Source: Aselliscus stoliczkanus
Taxonomy: Eukaryota; Chordata; Mammalia; Chiroptera; Hipposideridae
DNA length: 64,000 bases
Assembly: GCA_033961575.1 (NCBI GenBank)
Contig: CM066740.1
Coordinates: 59,899,213-59,963,212 of the forward strand
Direction: 5' to 3'
The position numbers and the translations under genes are program-made. Shown piece by piece: positions 23,595 through 33,903 of this stretch (positions are counted from its first letter, which is position 1; each line of letters begins with the position of its first letter). Under the pieces are notes generated by a model, which worked only from the letters and a program-made list of their open reading frames with translations, was not told the DNA's origin and ran no database searches.

Positions 23595-24524
23595 TTGCGG
23601 GGTACCAGCCTCCACTGACCAGGGTTTCCCTCAGGTGGAGATGGCGTCGGCAGGGGAGGAAAATAAAGAAGGGAGACAATGGAGACACCAGGGGAGTTAA
23701 AGAGAAAAAAGTGTCACACTTTATTGCAATAACATGTCCTTTTTATAGGGACTTTTGACCATTATCCAATCACAAGTTTAAGTTCCACATAGTTTTGATG
23801 TATTTTTCCCTTAAGACTTTTAGTACTTATAATTGTTTTTCCCAGGGCACACTGTGACCTTTTCTACATTTAAGGATAATCTCATCTATGATAATCTCTT
23901 TATGACCCAGACTCAGTTTCTACATATCACCTGAAGAATGGTTACCATGATTACCTTGACTATCTAGTTCCGGATTCCAGCAGTAAGACTCACAGGGCAT
24001 ATATTTGAGCTAAAGCTTCAGTGTCTGTTGCTACAACAATGTACAAGGCAAAGAATCCAATTAAGGCTATAGGTTAACATAGCTCATGGTCAGCAAGTTG
24101 TCCCTTATCAGAACTCTCATGGCCTGGAGACTTTTAGTCTCCAAGGAGACTTCACTCTGGCTATCTTAGGCAAATGAGCTTAACGGATTGATGTTATTAT
24201 CAGTTACAGCCAGGCTTTTTGGCTTATGTGGCCAGGGGTCTGGGCCTGTTTCCAAAGGGCTTGAGTCCCCTATTTCTTAGTCCTGGGGTCCCCATGGAAC
24301 TACCGCCTGGCTTAGGTTGTCTCCCCTCTTTTCTAGGAGATCTTACCTGTCGTTGGATGCGTAGTTATCTCATTGGGGTACCATAAGAACTTGCCATAAA
24401 TACAATGAAAGTACTGTCTCCTATAGGATCTGATGTAGAGAAAAGGCACATGGGTTCACAGGCATGGAGACTATAACCGACCATGAAACCTTGTTATATA
24501 TTGGGGTGCTGATGGCTCCCAACA
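23595..24524 (-). mobile_element. Class-II-like ERV solo LTR, antisense, 6-bp duplication
   Basis: On the minus strand it reads TGTTGGGAGCCATCAGC to ...GGTACCCCGCA. The perfect 6-bp direct repeat GGAACT lies at 23589-23594 and 24525-24530. The polyadenylation signal is the complement of TTTATT at about 23720. A 6-bp duplication and a TGTTGGGAGCC start fit betaretrovirus-like (ERV2/ERVK) LTRs. It sits in the L1 5' UTR ~35 bp from the L1 5' end and is younger than that L1. Confidence 0.92.
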
Positions 24525-24539
24525 GGAACTCTCCTCACA

Positions 24540-24550
24540 GCCGCCATCTT
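24540..24550 (-). promoter_or_regulatory. YY1-type site at L1 5' end
   Basis: On the minus strand the motif reads AAGATGGCGGC, about 13-23 bp inside the L1 start. In human L1 the same motif positions transcription start through YY1. Function in this copy is inferred only. Confidence 0.65.
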
Positions 24551-24574
24551 CGAATCCCCTAAGATTCTAGTATT

Positions 24575-24900
24575 ATCATGAGGATATAATAAGGAAAGTT
24601 CATGAGGTCACAAGAAGGTCCTCCAACCCACTTTGTCCAGCCTCAGGAAGTTTCAGCAGGGTCAGCCTGGTTCTGCAAAACATCCTGGGCTTGTTCCTGA
24701 AAACCAGCTCTGGCATCACCAATGTCAGGGGTGGGAGACCCCTGTACAGAAGAGGGTTTAACTAATTAAGTCTCAGCCTTTCTGTTAAACTCAGCAAATT
24801 ACAGGATATGGTTATACAAAACAAACCTTATAAAATCTAGGGTGATCTAAGTGGATTTACAGGTTAATCTAAGCAAAGTTATGAATTCTAAAATAAAAGT
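24575..24900. other. No gene; possible old LTR remnant
   Basis: Flank of the L1 block. The GGTCACAAGAAGGTCC to AAACTCAGCAAATTACAG stretch looks like LTR-type sequence, but I cannot assign a family. Confidence 0.3.
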
Positions 24901-24918
24901 TAGTCTGTGCTAGGCTAC

Positions 24919-24926
24919 CTGCTGGC

Positions 24927-24962
<36 letters not shown>

Positions 24963-24970
24963 GCCAGCAG
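24919..24970. repeat. Perfect 52-bp palindrome with (AT)16 core
   Basis: The arms CTGCTGGCAG (24919-24928) and CTGCCAGCAG (24961-24970) are exact reverse complements around 32 bp of alternating AT. A further 18-bp AT run follows (24971-24988). The whole can form a hairpin or cruciform. Confidence 0.95.
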
Positions 24971-25309
24971 ATATATATATATATATATCTTGCTCTTGCT
25001 CAAAATCCCCCAGGAAGAGTGCTCCTTTGCTTGTGACACATTGTACTCCTCCAATCCAAGGGTCATCTTCCCTTGTTTAAAGAACTTCAAACTTATTACT
25101 AAATTGTTTTAGTTTTGTCATTGACACTAACATAATAACTTAAGCACCCATATTTTCCATTGTATATTATTTCTGCTATTTACAGACTTTCTTCCTTGAA
25201 AAAAATAACTTTATAAAATGAACAATATGTATTTCTCACTGCAAAATTAGAGAAAAACAATAAGCAAAAAGTAAAACATAAGTCCCTTGATGACCTAAAA
25301 ATAAAAAGC

Positions 25310-25800
25310 CAAAGTGAAAAGCAATAAGTGTTTATTTGAGATTTTTTTTTAAATTGCAAAAAAAAAAAAAAAAAGATTTGGAAGCACTGATTCAAACAGA
25401 AAGCCAAATAGTGTTCTGATTATGGGATGAAGCCAAGCGGTTTTTATTATAAAAGGAAGGGAAATAATTATATGAATAGAAGGAAGGAATTTCTATTGGT
25501 GCTAATAAGTCAAGAAATAAATTTCTATAGGTACAAATAAGCTAAGCTATTCTTTAGCTACACATGGTGTAGCTAAATTCTAATGGTGTGCAAATTCTAA
25601 TGTCCTTTAATTTTTAGTCCTCATAGGATGTCTGCCTTCCTGTCAGTGACAATTGTTTGGAATACAATGTACTTTATGCCCAGTTCAAAGGTATTTTATC
25701 CTTTTCAAATATTGCAAAGCTTTGAGGCTACATGAAAGGCAGTTTTTCTGAGATGGCAGCTCCCAAGTCCATGTTTCACACTCTCATAGTACTATCAATC
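25310..25800. repeat. Unclassified interspersed repeat, copy 2
   Basis: Homologous in order to 7555-7854 plus 8769-8850. It has an internal poly-A run at 25358-25374 and two local tandem-like variants of the ATAAGTCAAG/AATAAGCTAAG segment (25495-25560). Class unknown, possibly an LTR. Confidence 0.6.
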
Positions 25801-25831
25801 AAAATAACTGAAACTGGAGTTCAACTTGATA

Positions 25832-27168
25832 TGTGAGAGCCCCCTCACTATAAGAATTATAAGTCCCCTCACTATAGGAATTTTAAGTCTCCTTTTCCCT
25901 AGTTTCTTAGCTCCCCAGCCTCTGGTCTTAATCACTTTTTAAATTAGCTTTTTAATCCTAAACTAAATATTGCTCCTAGCCTAAATCACAGAATGTCTCT
26001 CACCCCTGCCTCAGATAACCACTTAAAAGCCTGTGACTTAAGCTTGTTAACTGTAATCATTGTAGCCCAAAGCTCCTCCAGGCTATCCCAACTTAACCCC
26101 TAGATGGAATCAGATAAATAGACTTCAAAGTCCTGTTCCTGGAGCCAGCATCTCTAATGTATTAACTAACATCTCTCCTCAACTAGGGGCTCTAGGGATA
26201 TGAATTATGTCCCAGTGAGGCTTCTTGTATACCCCAACCAAGGCAGATATGAGACCCCTCTTTTTATTTAAGATCAGATAGGGAGAGTTTTGTGAATCCC
26301 CATTAGGTAGGGACAGCTCTGCCTCCCTTTTCAGCTTAAAGCAGAAACAGAAGAAGAGAAGCCCTATTTTATTTAAGAACAGATAGTGTGAGAGCTTTGT
26401 GAATCCCTATCAGGTGGGGACAGCTCTGTCTCCCTTCTCATCTTGACACGGATATAGAAGAGACCCCAACCCTCAACTCCCCGCCGAGATTTATGGGGAT
26501 CATGTCTCTCAGGAAAACTATGGCAGGCAGTTAGACAGGTAATTGAGTCTCTGCATTCCTGCACATTGAACATAATCTATGGGGAGCACCACCTGGAGAC
26601 CTCCTGAATTCTTCCCTTATCTGTCCTAACAATTAAGCACTGTGAGGACACTAAAAGACAATAAATTAGACTGGTCCTGTGCAGTAGAGGTTACAATGAC
26701 CTCTATATCACCCTAGCCTCATTATGTCATCATTATAATATCATACATATGCCCAGAAGCCCATTAATATAATAACAGATAGAACTCTGGGAAGGGGCAT
26801 GCACAGTCTAAGAGGATGAGGTAATAGCCCCTTATCAATCACAGGTGTCAATCAAGTGGTCCCATGCCTGGAGAGGAAGAGTCCATCCTAGAGAAATAAA
26901 GATAAAATCTCCAGACTCCCATGAGCCACTGCCTTTGAGCCTTTGAGCCATGGCCAGCTCCTGATTCTTTAGAGTGTACTTTTTCTTCTAATTATGGCCC
27001 TTGAGCTACTTTTCTTTGTGCTCAGCCCTGTTCCTAATGCTTTGGAGTGTACTATCTCTTCTAATAAACTTCTCTTTCACCAGTTTATCTCTGTGTCTCA
27101 TTCAATTCTTTGCTTGAGATGCCAAGAAACTGGATATCGCACCTAGGAGGGCTCAATCGCCAGCAACA
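25832..27168 (+). mobile_element. ERV1-like LTR (LTR2), copy A
   Basis: It runs from TGTGAGAGCCCCCTC to CGCCAGCAACA. It has a CCCTCACTATAAG/CCCTCACTATAGG doublet near the start, a 105-bp internal tandem duplication (about 26262-26470), a GATAAAATCT promoter-like stretch near 26900, and AATAAA at 27063-27068, which is followed by a CT-rich end. Copy B (split over about 42030-45770) shares the order but has the 105-bp unit only once. No clear target duplication is found, so a solo LTR or the end of a lost provirus are both possible. Confidence 0.75.
26262..26470 (+). repeat. 105-bp tandem duplication in LTR2 copy A
   Basis: Unit 1 begins TTTTATTTAAGATCAGATAG near 26262 and unit 2 TTTTATTTAAGAACAGATAG near 26367; both continue through GTGAATCCC and GGACAGCTCTG blocks. 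Copy B has one unit (about 43850-43955). Duplicated U3 blocks often act as enhancers in gammaretroviral LTRs; here that is inference. Confidence 0.8.
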
Positions 27169-27228
27169 TAGCGGCTAGGATTCCCAGTTTTCCTCCCTGA
27201 GGGCCAGGTTCAGCCTCTGGTGTAGAAA
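27169..27228 (+). pseudogene. tRNA-Glu(UUC)-like sequence directly after LTR2
   Basis: Sixty bases starting TAGCGGCTAGGATTCC align without gaps to positions ~13-72 of mammalian tRNA-Glu(TTC) as I recall it, at about 42/60 identity. The D-arm/A-box (TAGCGG.TAGGATT), anticodon loop TTTTC and T-arm GGTTC are kept, and most differences are transitions. The first 12 tRNA bases are absent and the LTR end takes their place. Stems are broken, so it is not a working tRNA. A retroviral primer-binding site would carry the opposite strand, so this is not a normal PBS. Confidence 0.5.
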
Positions 27229-28245
27229 TCTAGTCCAGACTCTTCCAGGTTTGACCACTGGTGTAAGAGCAAAGCCCAGACACCACTGGGTTTAACCCCC
27301 CAAAACTGCCTTAACATTCTCAGGTCAGCCTGGCATATTTAAGGGAAAATCTGGGAATTCCTCCAGAGGCCACATGATAGTTCTGGTGATCTGTATGGAG
27401 TCTTCCTTCTGGTGATGTGGCTCACCTTCATGGTCATAATACCAGCAGCAGTGATGACAGTAACCTGGAAAGAATACTAGGCCATAAAGTTTGTGATCAG
27501 CAAGCAAGTGGATATTAATCATAAGTTTTAGGGTAAATTTCTAAAACAGGGAACTGAGTGGGACAGGAGACATTCTGAGTTCAAGCCATAGGGGTATGGT
27601 CTATTGTTAAGCTATAGGTAGGTTAAGGAAAGGCAAGACCAAGGATTTGGAGAGGCCTATAATATGGGGGTGCCAACCAGGCCCTGCATTATAACCATAT
27701 TAATATTTTGGTGTATATACATTTAAATGAAGATCTGTTGATATAGATTTACATACAAATATAAATCCATAGTAACTTTTTAAATTAATAAAGCATCTGT
27801 CTATATATTATTTAGTAACTTGCTTGTTTTATTTCTAGTGTTATAACACAAACATCTTTTTATGCTAGTAAGGATTCTTCTACAACTTCTGTGAATGATT
27901 CTGTGATAGGTGTGCTCCATCGTTTACTTACAATGTATTTACCTCACTTTTGAGAACAGCTGGAGATGAAGGAATTAAAAATCCTGAGTGCAGCTCTTTA
28001 ATGATGCCAAAACTTATCTTACAGAGTTCAGTTTCATGACTGAAAAAAACAAAAAATCTTTTAACACTGAGAGTTACAAGAGACGGTTTTAAACATATTG
28101 CTGGTGGATTTACAGTCATCAGGTGACCAGGGGCTCAAAGGGACTCAGCTGGCCCTCTTTACCATCCCCAATACGTACTCTTTTCATGCCTGTTGTCAGG
28201 GATCTCATAGGGCCTGATTTGTGTCAACCACAGAACGCTACTTTA
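27229..28245. other. No gene recognised
   Basis: AT-rich from 27680 onward, with no coding pattern and no motif I can assign. Part of 27230-27690 may be internal sequence of the element whose LTR ends at 27168, but no gag-like frame is visible. Confidence 0.4.
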
Positions 28246-28260
28246 TGGTTCTCAGAGTTT

Positions 28261-28366
28261 TGTTTTTTTTTTGGCAGCTCAGCTCGGGCTGGGCATCAAA
28301 CCGCTATTGCTTAGAGCTCACACTCTCATGCAAGCTCTTAACCAACTGAGCCACTCGACTGGTCCT
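28261..28366 (-). mobile_element. Divergent tRNA-headed SINE, short form
   Basis: On the minus strand it reads CCAGTCGAGTGGCTCAGTTGGTTAAGAGCTTGC with a body ending in poly-A. The 15-bp flanks TGGTTCTCAGAGTTT lie at 28246-28260 and 28367-28381 and are identical. The head (GTGGCTCAGTTGGTTAAGAG) is closer to a classical tRNA A box than the other SINEs here, so it may be a separate subfamily. Confidence 0.88.
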
Positions 28367-28499
28367 TGGTTCTCAGAGTTTTTAAATGAATATCCTGGGT
28401 AGATTGCCCAAGGTCCTATAAATCAATAAGAAGTTTAAAGACAAAGGAGGGAAAGTCGGCACTTTCTAAATATTATGACTACCTGGCTCTGATTGTGGT

Positions 28500-29023
28500 T
28501 GTTTTACAATGCTACAATTCTTTGTCAATCTACCCCTCAAAAAATGGAGCTCTACTCTTATCTCCTTTACCATGAGTGGGGCTTAGAGATTTACTTCTGA
28601 CAAATGGAATGTGGAAGACATGACAGCAGGTGACTTCTGGAAATAGTTCTAAAAGGCATCAAAAAGCTTCCTCTTTCCCAGTTCAGGTCCCACATATGAG
28701 GGCCAGTGACACTGCTCTCAAAAAAAAAAAAAAGCTTCCTCTTTGCTCTCCTGACTGGAGCCAGCTGCCATGTTGTACGGCAAACCTCTGGAGGGGTCTA
28801 CATAGTGACCTCCTGCCAACAACCATATGAGTGAGCCATATGAGAGCCTGGCCAAGCATTTAGATCACTGGTCACTATCTTGACTGCACCAGCAGGAGAG
28901 TCCCTGAGCTGTAATCTCCATCTAAGTGCTCTCAGATTCTGTACCCTGTGAGATAATAAATTTATCGTTTGAAGTCACTAAATTTTGGAGCAATTTGTTA
29001 CACAACAAGTGATAACTAATGCA
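28500..29023 (+). mobile_element. MLT1-type (MaLR, ERVL) LTR
   Basis: The stretch contains the MLT1 landmarks GAGCCAGCTGCCATGTTGT, ACCTCCTGCCAAC, GAGTGAGCCATATGAG, ATCTTGACTGCA and GTGAGATAATAAATTTATCG with the TTTTGGAGCAATTTGTTACACAAC end, finishing GATAACTAATGCA. These were non-autonomous retroviral-like elements common in all placental mammals. A 5'-truncated SINE is inserted at 28677-28728. Confidence 0.9.
28677..28728 (+). mobile_element. 5'-truncated short-form SINE in MLT1
   Basis: Only the B-box end and body (GGTCCCACATATGAGGGCC) plus poly-A remain. The flanks AAAAAGCTTCCTCTTT (28661-28676) and the same after the A-run (28729-28744) form a 16-bp target duplication, so the truncation happened at insertion. 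Confidence 0.9.
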
Positions 29024-29269
29024 CCAATAAAGAAGTTTCTTTCAGGGGAAAACATAAAGAAATAAGGTGGGTCTGCACTGACGGGGTTAGGCTAGGGTCT
29101 AAGAGAGAAGGGAAATGGAAAGTAGTATTTCACTGGCAGAACCACTTGAGAACACCACCATGGCTGAGTCAATTTCTAAGTTAGGTTTTCTTTTGCACCT
29201 TTTATTTCCTTAGACTGCATTTTCTTCATAACCCAAAGATGATCAGATTCTCAGTTTTGGTGGACTGAT

Positions 29270-29485
29270 GGTAGTAACCATGACTCACTAAGTGCTTACT
29301 CTATGCACAGCATTGTTGTAAGTACATTATTTGTATGAAGCCATTCAGTCTTCACCACAATCCTCTGAAATAGGGTAAAGTATGGGAACTGAGATGCAGA
29401 AAAGCTAAGTCATTTCTTCCAGATCACTGGCCTAGAATGGGTAGGTCCTAAGTCCAGGCAGACAGGCTCCAGAGACCACACACAT
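29270..29485 (-). mobile_element. MIR SINE, antisense
   Basis: The landmarks CACTAAGTGCTTACTCTATG, CACCACAATCCTCTG, GGGAACTGAGATGCAGA, TCCAGATCACTGG and GTCCAGGCAGACAGGCTCCAG run in antisense MIR order. It is an ancient mammal-wide tRNA-derived repeat. Confidence 0.85.
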
Positions 29486-30639
29486 CCACAGCTGCAAAAC
29501 AAGATTAATCTATAAGAAGAATGACAATTTATTAATTAGTGATATATTTTGAGGTGAGTCCCATTTCCAGTGATCTAAAGACTTTTTTTTTTTGTAACTT
29601 AGGGCTCCCCTTTTCTCAGGAAAAATACTGCATATTCACAAGAGAATATGCAAACTGGGTCCCAAATCTGAGCAGTGGTAAAATTGCTCTTCCCTACACT
29701 AAAGCTCACCTCTCCAGGGACTGGGCAAATTGTGTCCTCCAAGTCAAGGGTCTTTCCATGGGGGACCAAGCTTCTTTTCATGTGTATCTTCCTTCGGTGA
29801 TACTACCACCTTCTCTACCTGGGTGTCTGGGAGTAAAGGCCTCCTCTTGATGAGTGAAGATTAGATAGTTCTTGGAGTTCTAGAGGTGCCATCTGTGAGA
29901 TCTGAGACCTGAGGTTGGGCATACAGAACCTCGAAGAGGTGAGACAGAGTCAGATTACTCGCAATTTTAAATGTCAGTCTGACAAGTTCAGCCTTTATTC
30001 TTCAGGCAACTTTTTTTCAATAAATATCTTTCATATATTTTTTCAAACTTTAAAGTCTGTATGAGACACATGAGGGAGTAATCAAAACATACTTTAGAAA
30101 GGAGGAATTTGTTTTTTATTCCAAATGACGTCTTTAATTTGTATACTTGATATGTGGGTTTGGAGTAGAGAAGTTCAGAAAGTATGCTCATGGGGGGAAA
30201 TAAAAGCATGTGGGAATAAGGGAAGAGAAAAAACAGAGGAAGTAAATTTCAGACATAAACAAAAACTCAAACTTAAGGTTAACATGACATACAGATGCCA
30301 AAAGAAGCTTGGCTCACTTTTTCACACTAATCTCAACTCTGAACTTCATCTCCACCTACGTTTCCACCGAACTTCTTTTAGTATCCAAAATTGAAACCCT
30401 GATTTCCCCCTTCCTCTCTCTGATCTTCTCTTCTTTCAGATTTCCCACTTTTAGTAAACACCAACTTTATTCATCTAGCTATATACATCCCCAATTTTTG
30501 GAGCTTTGCCTCCTCTCTCTCTTACAACATATCCAATCTTTCAGCAAAGCCTTTTGGCTTCACCTTCAAATTATAGCATGGACCTAAGCTGCCTGTCTCC
30601 TGCCAGCCCCCCATGCTTGTCCAAGTCCCCAGTGTTTTT
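29486..30639. other. No gene recognised
   Basis: Unique-looking DNA. Open frames at 29539-29850 and 30309-30587 have no domain or motif I know. Confidence 0.4.
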
Positions 30640-31300
30640 CCTTGTGTTATTGTGAAAACTCATAACTTGTTTCCTGGTTTTTACTGCTTCCTCTGTAGTC
30701 CATTGTCCTCACTGCAGTTGGAGCAATCTTTTTAAAACAAAGGTCAGGTTATGTCCCCTCTACTTAAAACCCTCCAATGGCATCCCATCTTTATCAGAAT
30801 GAAACTTAGGCTGCTGTTTTTAGCCCACAAGACCTTACGTAAATCTATTCATCAGCCACCTACTCTCTGCCATTTTCCCCTTGCTGTCTGTGCTCCAGAT
30901 TTTGTGTCCTTTCTGTTCCTCCAGCATGCCAACCTTGTTCCATCCTGGAGTTCTCAACATAAGTTGTTCCCTCTGCTTGGAAAGCTGCCCATAGCTGCAT
31001 AGCTTGCTCTTCCACTTCATTCAGGTCTATTCTCCTGGTCACCTTCTAGAGAGGACTTCCCTGACTGCTGCAGCCTCAAGTCCCTTCTCTGTCCTCATGG
31101 GCCCTTTGCCCAGTCTAGTGTTACCCTGGATACCTTAAAAAACAGACTGTTCATTGGACTGTTATCCTTCTTGATCCTTGTTTGTTAGCCACCTGGGAGC
31201 AAGGAGTCTGTCTGTTATCTCACTGTTGTTCCCTCATGCCTCAACTGGTACCTGGGATTTAGAAGGCACTCAATGAAGTTGTTTGAATGAGTGAACTAAT
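30640..31300 (+). mobile_element. LINE-2 (L2) 3' portion, sense
   Basis: The ordered landmarks of L2-type 3' ends are present: AAAACCCTCCAATGGCATCCC, CCCACAAGACCTTACG, TGTGCTCCAG, CCTCTGCTTGGAAAGCTG, CTTCCCTGACTGC, AGGAGTCTGTCTGTTATC and finally AGAAGGCACTCAATGAAGTTG. Open frames here (30751-31042) are chance reading frames. Confidence 0.8.
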
Positions 31301-32870
31301 GAATGTCATCATTTTATACTGTGAGCCATAATGAATGTAATGATATAAAAGAATAAAGTCACATAATAAATCAGCATAATAGCTATTCTTTTAATTCCCT
31401 GATTGATGTTGGAAAATGAAAATTTCTGGATGACATACTAAAGCTACTAATTGCTATTCATCACAATTCTTGTAATAATCAACTCAATAAACTATGGGAT
31501 GTATATTATACATCTAATTGAATGTGTGCAAACCAGGCATGTAATGGTACAAATGTTTGTAGGCTGTAGTTAATGCAGAAAAATGTAGTATTAACTAAAG
31601 ACAAGAGAGACAATGATGCATTCTCTACACTAGCAGGTCTGCACACCATTATGAGTGAGGAGATTAAATCAAAGGGATTTTATTTCTGGCAAAAAAATAG
31701 AGAAAAGAATTAAATGGAGAGGGCATGATTGACACCATTTAAATCTATACATTTTGCCTCCTTGTTGTAACATAAAGTTATAAATCAAGATAATTAAAGC
31801 AGATAAGCACATTGCCTTAATTTTCCCACAGGAGAGGTAAAGGAAGAGGAAAGGAGGCATCAAAACAAAGCCTTTCTGGCAAAGACTTATCATTACTTTT
31901 TACTTTATTTCCTGACATTCAAAGACAACAATGTATGAGAGGTTACAAAAGAGATGGATCTTGGTGTCAGATAATAATGGAAGCCTAGAAGAGGCCACAG
32001 AGAGAAATTATGTTTTGGAGTAACAAGTCCAGAAGGTTTCTAAATAATGCTGCAAAACCTTCTGCACAGGCCATTTGTGCTTGAAACACAACTGGAGTGT
32101 GCTTCCTCGCTCTTCGAGAGGAATAAATGTCTTAATGGCTTCACATTTAAAGGTTTTGACAGAGGAGTCAGAAATTTAAGCAGGGAATTAGTCTTCAGGT
32201 TAGCAGATCCCTTGGTAAAATCTACCCCACATCCCAGGGTTCTACTGCCAAAAGGGAAGACATTCTAGATATTTTACCTTTCCCGCTTCCTTTATTAAAA
32301 TGATACAGATTTTTAAAAAAATATCCCAGGACATTCTTTATAATAACAGCAGGTCTCTAACCCCAGAGATCTCCAGGGTATATTTCATAGGTCACCTGTA
32401 ATGAAAAATTTGAGGCAAATGGATAGCACATGTGATCTCATAGATTCCTTTCAAACAGAAAATTGTAAGCTCCTATAAATTCAAAACTTTACTACATAAA
32501 ATTAATTTAAGCAAAATAACTTCCATTTGTAACTTTTTTCCAACATTCCCAACAAACGGTAAAACCCACAACAGAGTTATCCTTGGTCCTGCCATGGCTT
32601 CCCGGGTAAAGGTCATACTAAAGAGCCTGTAAGCTGGTCAAGACTCTGGGAACAAGCAAAGGAAGAAGCTGGGGCTGAATAACGTACAAGCTGGAGAGTA
32701 CACTTCAGAGCAGTCAGGAGTTAGCTGTGGTTCGTAGGTCTCCTCCTGTTTCAAGAGCAACAACAGATGAGCCACAAACAGAAGTCACTCTCTTATTCAT
32801 TGACAGTCAGCAGGGGCTGATGGTGCTGTGACAAGCATACCCTTGCATGAGGTCAGGGGCAACCTGAGTC
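31301..32870. other. No gene recognised
   Basis: AT-rich unique-looking sequence with no transposon I can name and no coding pattern beyond a short frame at 32047-32268. This is one of the longer stretches without recent insertions, so a functional non-coding element cannot be excluded. Confidence 0.4.
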
Positions 32871-33005
32871 CGGGCTCTCTCTCTTGCTCATAATTCAGTG
32901 ATAATGAGCTTCAGTTTCCTTATCTGTCAAATGTGAGCAATGCTAAATAACGTGTAAATGTAGTTTAATTTCTACCTACTACATAGCAGGTACTTAGGAA
33001 ATGTC
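32871..33005 (+). mobile_element. MIR SINE, sense
   Basis: CTTCAGTTTCCTTATCTGTCAAATG and the following CTACATAGCAGGTACTTAGGAAATG are the MIR core and 3' end. Confidence 0.82.
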
Positions 33006-33903
33006 CGTTTTTTGTTTGTTTGTTTGTTTCTAAATCTCTCTATTAATTCTATTTAGATGCAGGATGAAAGATCCTGTGGATTTGACAAAGTGAAGATACC
33101 TCCAACAGATCATAAAGCATACTGCTAGTTGTGCCATAAAAACATACTAATAGGGAGATTTAAAAGAGGAGACATTAGCTAGAGGAATCAAGCCTTCCAG
33201 AATGTATTATTCCAGAAAGTAGCTCAGGGCTCATCTTCCTGATCTATCATTTATTTACATTCTCTTACTTTCCAAACTCAAACATCAGCTTTCATCTTTG
33301 ATCCCATTCCACCTTTACTCCTCCAAGCATTTGATCCTCACATTTCCTTTCTGGACACTGGATTGCCTACCTGCAACATTCTCTAATCTCAGGTAGCAGT
33401 TTCCTGCTTCCAGCCCCCAATCTGACAGACCCAACCTCACTCTGGCCACTTGGCTCACTACCATATTCCCTTTAGAGAGTAATCTCTTCCAGTGGTTAGA
33501 TATAGGAGATTAAAAATATTCGTACAATAGAACAAAAGATAGGCTTCAATTCCCAAATCATAAATTTGTCTTTGTATATGCTGCTGTAGCATATGGGTGT
33601 AAGGTCTAAAGTGTAATCACCATATTAGGGATTTGAATGATTTCTATTTTTATAACTAAGACTTAAAGATGGGATTTGAAATCATTATTATCCTTGAATG
33701 CTTCAGGTTTTTAAAAAGGTATTCTATTAGAATCTGGTAATGTTAGGTGAGGCATGAACTAATTTTGGATCATATGCAGAAAATGTCCTTTTGAGAAATC
33801 GATATCATTACAACTCAAACATGCTATAATAATGTATCAAGACAGCAATCTCTCAACTATTGAAATTTTAAAAATTAATCCCATTCTCAAGAACTGTGAA
33901 AAA
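33006..33903. other. No gene recognised
   Basis: Starts with a short (GTTT)n run (33013-33028), then unique-looking sequence without recognisable features. Confidence 0.4.

Larger units (their letters stand above)
17619..24563 (-). mobile_element. L1-B, antisense LINE-1 unit with long 5' UTR
   Basis: From the T-rich 3' end (about 17619) only ~60 bp of terminal 3' UTR remain. A junction near 17679/17680 then jumps ~1.3 kb into ORF2. A second deletion of ~690 bp (near 19235) joins the RT N-terminal region to the end of the endonuclease. The endonuclease, ORF1 and a long 5' UTR (20862-24563) follow, the last interrupted by a solo LTR (23595-24524). The right end has CCGCCATCTTCG, the complement of an L1-type YY1-site 5' start. 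Sequence similarity to L1-A is very high where they overlap, for example 13380-13640 against 18033-18293. Confidence 0.9.
11638..24574 (-). mobile_element. Tandem L1 block (L1-A plus L1-B) inside one target duplication
   Basis: The 11-bp direct repeat ATTCTAGTATT lies at 11638-11648 and 24564-24574. Between them the DNA is two antisense L1 units joined head-to-tail, plus one SINE and one solo LTR. The left edge is the poly-T/3' end of L1-A. The right edge is an L1 5' end with a YY1-type motif. A single L1 is 6-7 kb, so two units in one target duplication needs a special explanation (see findings). Confidence 0.75.

Noticed and set aside
24929..24990. CRISPR-like or regulatory repeat array
   Set aside because: It is an AT microsatellite in a palindrome in a mammalian genome; there are no spacers.
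27928..28314. Short frames between LTR2 copy A and MLT1
   Set aside because: No motif, and the right one runs into a SINE.
30751..31042. Frames of 60-83 residues
   Set aside because: They fall in an L2 3' region and have no homology that I recognise.
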